Part shown: piece after piece, positions 57,847 to 64,000 of the stretch | How the letters are laid out: each line of letters starts with the position of its first letter | Numbering within the stretch: position 1 is the stretch's first letter | Source of the DNA: Eutypa lata | Lineage: Eukaryota; Ascomycota; Sordariomycetes; Xylariales; Diatrypaceae | Assembly (NCBI GenBank): GCA_022661535.1 | Contig: JAKULF010000006.1 | Coordinates: forward strand, 806,001-870,000 | Direction: 5' to 3' | DNA length: 64,000 nt | Notes under the pieces: model-generated | Database searches by the model: none | Told to the model about the DNA's origin: nothing | Seen by the model: only the letters and a program-made list of their open reading frames with translations | Translations under genes and position numbers: made by a program

Positions 57847-60484
57847 CTTGTCTTGAAGGTGAGTTGGTTTTACTTAGTTATTTTAGGAAGTCGCCCCGAT
57901 ACAATAGATAGGTGAAATTAGGTGAAGAGAAGTAGGATTATATCGTTGGGCTCGTGGAGAGAGAAGGGGTGGTTTGCTTCCCTCGACTTCCAGGTTGTTT
58001 GCGTTATAGCCTTGTATGACACCAACTGCAGTTTGACGAGACGAGATGACCAAAGAGAGAGAATGGCTTCACAACATAACCGAGTTTTATTATTAATATG
58101 ATAATAAAGCCTCAAGAAAGAATTCGGCTACCTCTACCTGCATTGGTCTACCCCAAAGCGGTTCAGGGGCTGATGGCGGCGTAGCCATTCTGAAAAGAAT
58201 GAGTACCTATTTTTACTTATTTTATTCCCGCTTTGCCTGAACAATCCCAGTCTAGCTGAGGCTGGCTTGGGGTCTAGGCTGGCATTGACTAGGATGGATG
58301 AACATGCATCTTTTTTTTCTTCTTCCTGCTTGTTGAGCTGTTTCGCGAAGAAATCCGATGCCAGGCCACGCAACGTTCTATTGCTTTGATGGCGTACGAC
58401 GGCGAGGCTTCCCATGAGCAAACCAGCACGATTAGAGACAAAATCTAAGATAGTGACATCTAAAATAGGAAAGGCGGCGGGCTTCTACTCAGCTACTGCG
58501 GTCTAGAAAGTCCTAGCGGGCCCTTTTTAAGTGCTGTTGGAGATCAGGGTCCAATCAGACGGACCCTGGCATGCATTAACGTAAGCTGTTTAGATCTTGA
58601 ACCCCACCCATTACGTACCTCACCTACGTTTATTTGCAGGGAGGAACATTGACATTCAATGCTGGAGAAGAAAATGCTTACATACATAGTGCATAGTAAG
58701 TGCCCATGCAGAAGTGGTGTGGTTGCAGTTCATCAGCCGCACGCCTACAGCTAACAAATAGCTACCTAAACATGTAGGTTGGTAGTTATATATGTACATA
58801 GTGCATATTCTGGCATGTGGTTAGTTCAATGTTCTTCATAGCTTGTTAGATATTAACTAGACCACGCTTTTTTTCTTCTGTTTTTTTTTGTGTTGAAGAC
58901 TATCGAAACGGGAGAAATAGGACCCAGAGTCGGCAGTTCATTTCAATAGCCCCTCTCCCCGGACAATTTCAGTCAATCCCTACCGAAAGGAGGAAAGCTT
59001 TGCGCAGTTAAAGAAAAAAAAGCCTTGCGCTAGTTAGCTAATGAACCTTGTTAGTGGGACGGAAGCCAAGATTGCGTTGTGGCTGAGGTCAATAGCTTCG
59101 TGGCTGCAGAAGCTGAACAGCTTCACACACATGTACCTCTCCTGATTGCGCACCTGGCCGCTTGCTTGCTTCAACAATTCATGCAGCTAACCATGTTATT
59201 AGTTGGTCGCTCACTGCCACGCTGGCAGGCAGGCTGGCAGTGCGATTATAACAGCGATTTTAAGCTTCAAAAAATGGAGATGGTATCGGGAATTCCTCCT
59301 AAAAAAATCGATGGGATCCGTCTTAATATGGAGGAACGTTCGGGAACTATGTGGGCGGATGATCCGGAACACGTCGGTTATCAGAAGTCAGAGGTGCCGA
59401 AAGCCGATAGATATTTTGGGCACCCATCACCCCTCTATCCTGTCATTTTCTACGGGAGTGAGGCTTAAGCCACGGATACCTATCTACGTCGTCTCTTCGT
59501 AATGCGTCCTCTAATATCCCTTGTTGATATGACGACCTAGCCAGGCGTCTCCTGCGTATTGCATTGGATTGGTATTGTACAGTACTGTTGTTACCTTAAA
59601 ACCCCGAGCAAACGTAGTCAATTCCACCCTCTTGCCTTCAAACCCACAATCCCCCCAATACCCCATCTTTCCCTGGTCTCAATTCGGTATGCTCTCGATG
59701 TTTGGCTACATCGCTGGCTATGCCCTAAATTGAAGAACAAGAGTTAGTCTTATTATCGAGATCAGATCACAAGGTAAAGCCTTCCTCGCAGGACTTCTAT
59801 TCTGTGACACGTACCTTGATTTGAATGACGAGGCAGAGAGTTCGCTCATTGAGCTGGGGGGTAAGAGCCCCTTTTGGGTGCATCATCGACCGATCCTGAT
59901 GTATTCGGAAGGATTTGAGTAAGAGCTTGCGATGTCCCGGTGGTAGTAAGCTACGATATTCGGGTGCTTCAACCCTGACAGTATTTGGAATCCGGCGTAC
60001 AGCTCTTAACTATGAACAGTTACCATGAATTGGACGATGTTGAGTCCATGGCGAGGGACACGCCGGCCGAAAGGGATGGTATCTAGTAGTCTACCTAACT
60101 AGCCTTCTTAAAGTACTAAGAGAGCTGCAAGACTATGCGAGTCTCCAACTCAAGATGTGTGCTCTCATGTTGCGTGCGATAGGACCTGACCTGACCTGTC
60201 GACATAAGATCCTCGAAAAGCAAGATTGAATAATAATAAAAACTCCGCCTGCAGACATATCTCCTTCGAACGTCTAGAATATCGGGGGTTGCTAGTTGAT
60301 GAACCCATTCGAAAGGCGCATCTCGGGTATCTCGATTGTTCTATAACCAGACGATGACCAGAAAACGCCTGTCCATAATCGAAATCGCAGAGAAAAAAAG
60401 GCAGTGGGAAAAGAAGAAAGAAAGAGAAAAAAGCCTCAATGGATGAATGATATTGGTTCCTGTAAGAGCCGCGAAAGCATCGTG
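57847..60484. other. Long intergenic region
   Basis: It includes the promoter of the Thr-rich protein gene. No supported gene was found. Purine/pyrimidine runs occur at 58310-58330 and 58870-58890. Confidence 0.4.
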
Positions 60485-60703
60485 CTAGACAGCGTGCTGA
60501 GCTGCATTGGTCTCGAGCGTCGTCGTGAGTTTGTTGAGAGACTCGTTGATGTTGTCGTCACAATCGCGATCGAAGCGCCATGAGTTGAAGACCTCCACTT
60601 GGTCCACCACCGTGCCATCGTGGTTCTCGCGGTAGCGCGAGTGCTCCTTGGGATAGAATATCCCTTCGTAGCGCCCCAATGGGGTCGGCCACTGACGACA
60701 GCC
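60485..60703 (-). pseudogene. C-terminal gene fragment, unknown family
   Basis: A 72-codon open frame ending in TAG reads as real protein (GRYEGIFYPKEHSRYRENHD, VVDQVEVFNSWRFDRDCDDN, ESLNKLTTTLETNAAQHAV). Immediately before it is a TAG that could equally be a TTTTAG splice acceptor at 60704-60705. I could not find a matching upstream exon, so it is either the last exon of an unrecognised gene or a truncated copy at the edge of the repeat-rich region. Confidence 0.35.
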
Positions 60704-61013
60704 CTAAAATGCGGGAGCATTTCCGGGGATCGAGTGGCCCAAATGCTGTCCAGGACCGTGAGCCTGGGGCATTCATGCTCGAGGGACGACGGATGCCGAA
60801 CTGATTGGCACTTGGCCGAGCTGCGAGGCCTTAGTCATTACCCTGACAAGGGGGCCGAAACCTACTCGGCGCCAGTAGGTGAAGTTGTTGGCTGGAAATT
60901 CCTAGAGGCCGAATTTCCGGAGAATGGCTGGCGTAACTGGCAGGTAGCACCACTTGGTAACTCGGTGAGCCTAATGGTCTTGTCGACTACGACGCACCCC
61001 GTAGGCAATGAGA

Positions 61014-61100
61014 CTACCCGTTGCCGGGGTGCCTCATCTACAAGGAGCTTGCTACCCGTTGCCGGGATACCTCATCGGCGAGGAGCTTGCTGCCCGTTGG
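61014..61100. repeat. 38-bp tandem repeat, ~2.3 copies
   Basis: Units begin at 61014, 61052 and 61090. Each starts CTACCCGTTGCCGGG (the third CTGCCCGTTGG) and ends CAAGGAGCTTG or CGAGGAGCTTG. The third copy is partial. It lies in GC-rich sequence of unknown nature. Confidence 0.75.
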
Positions 61101-61150
61101 TGACAAGGCACCCCATAGGGGGCGATGAGGCTACCAGTTGCCAACTGGCC

Positions 61151-61471
61151 CTAGGCCGAGGGAAGAAGATGTAGGTTCCTGTCCTTCAGTTTCTTGTAGG
61201 GAATCAGTAAAGGTGATAATGAATGAATCAAAATCTGAGGATATCTAGGAAAGAGTGTTGCTTTCCACCGCAGTGAATGAATCAGAAAGTTAATCTCGAA
61301 TGTTGTGGAAAGTATGAATTCCCCAAGCACTTTTTGGGAGCCATCTTTGTGGCCTTCCTGCCTAGCTGGCTTCCTAGCCGCCTTCTTGACCTTCTTGGTT
61401 GCCTTTTTGGCCTCTGATGCCACCGGAGGCCACTCGTCCGTAGGCGTGCCTGCCTGCCTTTGTGGAGCCAT
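61151..61471 (-). CDS. Hypothetical protein, Lys/Ala-rich N-terminus
   Basis: A 106-codon frame starting MAPQRQAGTPTDEW continues with a strongly basic segment (KKATKKVKKAARKPARQEGH) and then loses protein-like character. The same frame extends upstream of the ATG with EERQTSDEAKAAEQ. The basic segment recalls nucleic-acid-binding tails such as those of histone H1 or retroelement Gag-like proteins, but no family can be assigned. It may be part of a degraded mobile element. Confidence 0.22.
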   Translation of the reverse strand: MAPQRQAGTPTDEWPPVASEAKKATKKVKKAARKPARQEGHKDGSQKVLGEFILSTTFEINFLIHSLRWKATLFPRYPQILIHSLSPLLIPYKKLKDRNLHLLPSA

Positions 61472-62681
61472 CTGTTCAGCGGCTTTGGCCTCGTCAGAAG
61501 TCTGGCGTTCTTCAACGGCTCAGAACTACTGACGGCTCTGGGAAAGCCAAAGCCGCCGAGATGATAGCTCATCGGGCGCTGATGCCCCTGGGGCTTGGCG
61601 ACCCCCCCTCCCCCCACACAGGGTTTGAAATGGTAGGGGAGCCGCAGCATCGGCATGGATGGCTTTGTTGGCGTCGTCTAACGCCTAGCCGTGGAGGGCG
61701 ATCCTCGGAGGTGAAGCCCTCGCCGAGAAGGCTTGGGGATTTTTTTGGTGTTTTTGAATTTTCGAGTTTTTTTGGTGATGTGTACTTTTTAGGGGGTTTG
61801 AATTTTTTTGAATTTTTTGAACTTTTTAAGCACGGGAGCTGAGCTCGATGAGAAGACCCTCACCTGCATTGGTGTCACTGCTCTGTTCGTCTGACTCAAG
61901 GGGAGCAGATGCACGAGGACGCCTTCCCCTGTTCGCCTTGCGATGAGCCAACCTCTTTTCGCAGAGTTTGCGGGAGTACCCTCCTCCCCTCCTGCCTTGC
62001 TAGACCATTGGACATAGCATTCAATGGCTTGGCCATTCCACCGGATGTGCTCGACTTCACGTCACGGCCAGATCAGTATGCCGCTTAGGTGATACTAGCC
62101 CAGCTTGCAACTACTCCTACTGCAGAGTAGGAGCTCATGAACATGAGCGGAAAATTTTCCAACCTCTCCTAGAGCATGGCCTCCCAGGCCTGGGATGCTC
62201 CTGCCATAGCTTGGGAAGAAACTCGGAACTCAGCTACGGGAGACGTGCCAACGAGTTAGATCAGGGTTGTCGTCAAATGTTTGGAAAATGGTGGGATTCC
62301 AAAATTATCTGGCGTACAAAGGAGCAATATACAAGGGTCATTCTTGATGGTGCCCCCAGCTTCGTGATCGAGTTGGGTTAAAAGGCTGGCTCCTCCCGGC
62401 CCCCAACGAACCCCTCCTTGCCTCCACCCCTCCCCTTTTCTTTCTTGGTATTTTCTTTTTGTAAGAGACGATAAAAAAAAGAAAACAAAGGAAAGAAAAC
62501 AAAGGAAAAGACAAAGGAAAAAAGACAAAGGAAAAAAGACAAAGGGAAAAAAAACAAAGGAAAAACAAAGGAAAAAGTTTTTTTGGGGGTTTTTCTTTTT
62601 CAAGTTCCGATGAACTTCGTAGTCGTCACATTAGACTCGGCATTCAGTTTCCCACGGGTTCTGTGAGACCCGGGCATTTCT
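61472..62681. other. Unassigned repeat-rich sequence
   Basis: No supported gene. The sequence has T- and GC-rich patches unlike the AT-rich intergenic DNA elsewhere in the window. Degraded repeat sequence is the likeliest explanation, but no reverse transcriptase or transposase motif was found. Confidence 0.35.
62470..62577. repeat. Purine-rich AAAGGAAAA tandem array
   Basis: About 108 bases nearly free of T, built from variants of ACAAAGGAAAA and GACAAAGGAAAAAA, with C once per unit. A polypurine low-complexity array. Confidence 0.85.
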
Positions 62682-62834
62682 CCAGAGAAATCGACATCCG
62701 CTGCTCGGACTGCGTCGTGGATCTGCTAATCCGTTGGATATGTAGGATCATCATCATTTCTCGCCTTGCGCTGTTGGGAGCAAATCCATATTGCAGTCCG
62801 AGCAGCCGGATTAGCCCAATGTCGATTTCTCTGG
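62682..62834. repeat. Imperfect foldback, ~32/42-bp arms
   Basis: CCAGAGAAATCGACAT at 62682-62697 and CGCTGCTCGGACTGC at 62699-62713 recur inverted at 62819-62834 and about 62793-62807. The right arm carries ~10 extra bases between the two blocks. The loop is ~80 bp. It may be a transposon-derived foldback. Confidence 0.6.
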
Positions 62835-63667
62835 CGATGCTTGTATCACCGCTGGAGGGATTGCTGATCCCATCCCCCAGAGGATCTTCGATCTCTCCTT
62901 GCAGCAATCACGGCACCGTTCGGTGCAACGAACTAGCTCGTGCTGTCTCCCGCGATCAGGTAAGGGGCAGCGTACCCTCTCCTCGCCGGGGAATGTCTCT
63001 AATGGGCTGCCTTCCCATGTGTCCCAATAGCAGGACCCTAGTCCGTGGGGCGGAGTAGATTTGCCACCTAGGTGTGTATAAGGGTGGGATCACCCCTCAT
63101 AGTCCTGGGGTCCCCTTCCCCCCTTTCTCCCTTAAAGCTTTAGCAAAGTGAATGCAAGGGCTATTTCTGATGTGATACCATGCAAGAAGTTTCTCTATCA
63201 ACGCAGGGATAGAGTGGGAGCGGATGGGCTCCATGTGCATGAGGTCGGATAACTTCACATCACGCATCCTTTTCTCCAACTTCAGATACGCGTATGACTC
63301 TTTGAAGTCGGGTCGATAGGGCTTAGCCAAAACGCCGTTCTCATCTCCAAAGATTGTAGGGAGGCGTTGACGGCCACCGCTAGCGATAAAATCGTCTAGG
63401 GTGCCTTCCTCCTACCCCCTCCCCTCCGCGTCAACAAAGCTCCGAAAATACCATAAAGCCCGTCGGCTATATAAGCTACCATCTGTTGATAGACAATGGT
63501 TGGCAATGGGATGGGATCGGCAATAAATGAAGCGTGAGCGGCACGCCGGGGACCGTCGCAGCTGCCATAGGCTTGAGCCTTGCTCTAACCAGAATGGTGA
63601 GCACCTCGTGTCCCCTCTTTCTTGCGACCGTTCTCGCTCTGCGGTAGCCATTGCGAGCCACAGGTTG

Positions 63668-64000
63668 AGCTTTGCGGGCTCGGCCGTTGCCGGTTTGCCC
63701 TCTTTCTCCAAAGGCCGCGCATACCCTAGTATGTGGTGATGGGCCTCACCACCACTACCCGTCATCAGCAGACCTTAAGCCGCTGGCCGACAATATCAGC
63801 CGCCACGCCGAAAGAGCTAACGAGATTGGTCGGTCCCTATTGCCCGATGGCAACACTAGCCTACTGCCCGGTGGCAATACTAGCCTACTGCCCGGTGGCA
63901 ACACTAGTTCCCGCATCATCAATCTCTACACTGACGACATCTTGGACACCCCAGAGGATTGCACTCTGCCTCGGCCTCGGCCTTGCGAAGAGCCTGGTCT
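63668..64000 (+). CDS. Partial open frame running off the window
   Basis: The frame is open from just after a TGA at 63665 to the window end without an ATG, so any start or splice acceptor is unresolved. The later part is protein-like: DLKPLADNISRHAERANEIG, three copies of LLPGGNTS, then RIINLYTDDILDTPEDC. The amphipathic segment could be a coiled coil. A second frame is also open over the last 230 bases, so the choice rests on composition alone. Unknown family; possibly a Gag-like or repeat-derived protein. Confidence 0.28.
63836..63907. repeat. 24-bp tandem repeat, three copies
   Basis: Three adjacent 24-bp units (63836-63859, 63860-63883, 63884-63907) with the pattern CCTACTGCCCGGTGGCAA followed by TACTAG or CACTAG. 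In the open frame they encode LLPGGNTS or LLPDGNTS. Confidence 0.92.

Noticed and set aside
59079..59468. 129-codon + strand frame
   Set aside because: The sequence has no recognisable motif and lies in a stop-poor stretch; not enough to call a gene.
62256..62603. Phe/Lys-rich minus-strand frame
   Set aside because: It is a translation of the polypurine repeat and carries no protein-like pattern.
1..64000. tRNA or rRNA genes
   Set aside because: I scanned by eye for B-box-like GGTTCGANTCC on both strands; near matches had no cloverleaf around them. A tRNAscan run would settle it.

Overview
The window looks like nuclear DNA of a filamentous ascomycete (Pezizomycotina). Genes carry short 44-154 bp introns with GTRNGT-type donors, CTAAC/CTAAT-like branch sites and AG acceptors. 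They are widely spaced on both strands, and the families are fungal: HR-PKS, fungal rhodopsin-domain protein, DUF3632, DUF7580, membrane ankyrin protein, ACS-family transporter. Stop codons and an AT-rich element look like repeat-induced point mutation (RIP). The dispersed TACCTAGGTA / TACATACATA motifs between genes would suit a sordariomycete, but that placement is a guess. Exon joins were made by hand; each gene model keeps one open frame and its coding length is a multiple of three.

Layout. 0.5-3 kb (-): a three-exon gene that joins an unknown N-terminal part to a decayed C-terminal half of a Prp43/DHX15-type DEAH helicase. 4.6-5.4 kb (+): DUF4291 protein. 5.9-7.9 kb (+): Seo1/Dal5-type MFS permease. 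8.4-9.5 kb (-): DUF3632 protein. 12.3-17.1 kb (+): 1510-residue membrane protein with ankyrin repeats. 17.7-19.5 kb (-): class II fructose-bisphosphate aldolase with a charged coiled-coil insertion and a repetitive C-terminal tail. 23.1-25.1 kb (-): Ubp16-like deubiquitinase. 26.3-28 kb: two broken genes whose 5' ends overlap. 31.9-40.5 kb (-): a 12-exon, 2632-residue highly reducing polyketide synthase (KS-AT-DH-MT-ER-KR-ACP). 43.0-44.5 kb (-): rhodopsin-domain protein. 46.2 kb: gene remnant. 49.9-50.8 kb: 909-bp AT-rich element with 44-bp terminal inverted repeats. 51.1-51.6 kb (-): SnoaL-like protein. 53.1-53.9 kb (-): HExxH metallopeptidase-like protein. 56.7-57.8 kb (-): Thr-rich single-pass surface protein. 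60.4-64 kb: repeat-laden sequence with gene fragments and an open frame running off the edge.

How the genes work together. The only biosynthetic core is the PKS, and it stands almost alone: no P450, oxidoreductase, trans-acting thioesterase/acyltransferase or Zn-cluster regulator is visible within about 9 kb downstream or 2.4 kb upstream. The rhodopsin-domain protein is the nearest upstream gene. The remaining genes are housekeeping or accessory genes with no evident shared pathway. The points most worth following are the aldolase architecture, the helicase chimera, the orphan PKS with its variant KR residue and HTNG linker, and the AT-rich inverted-repeat element.
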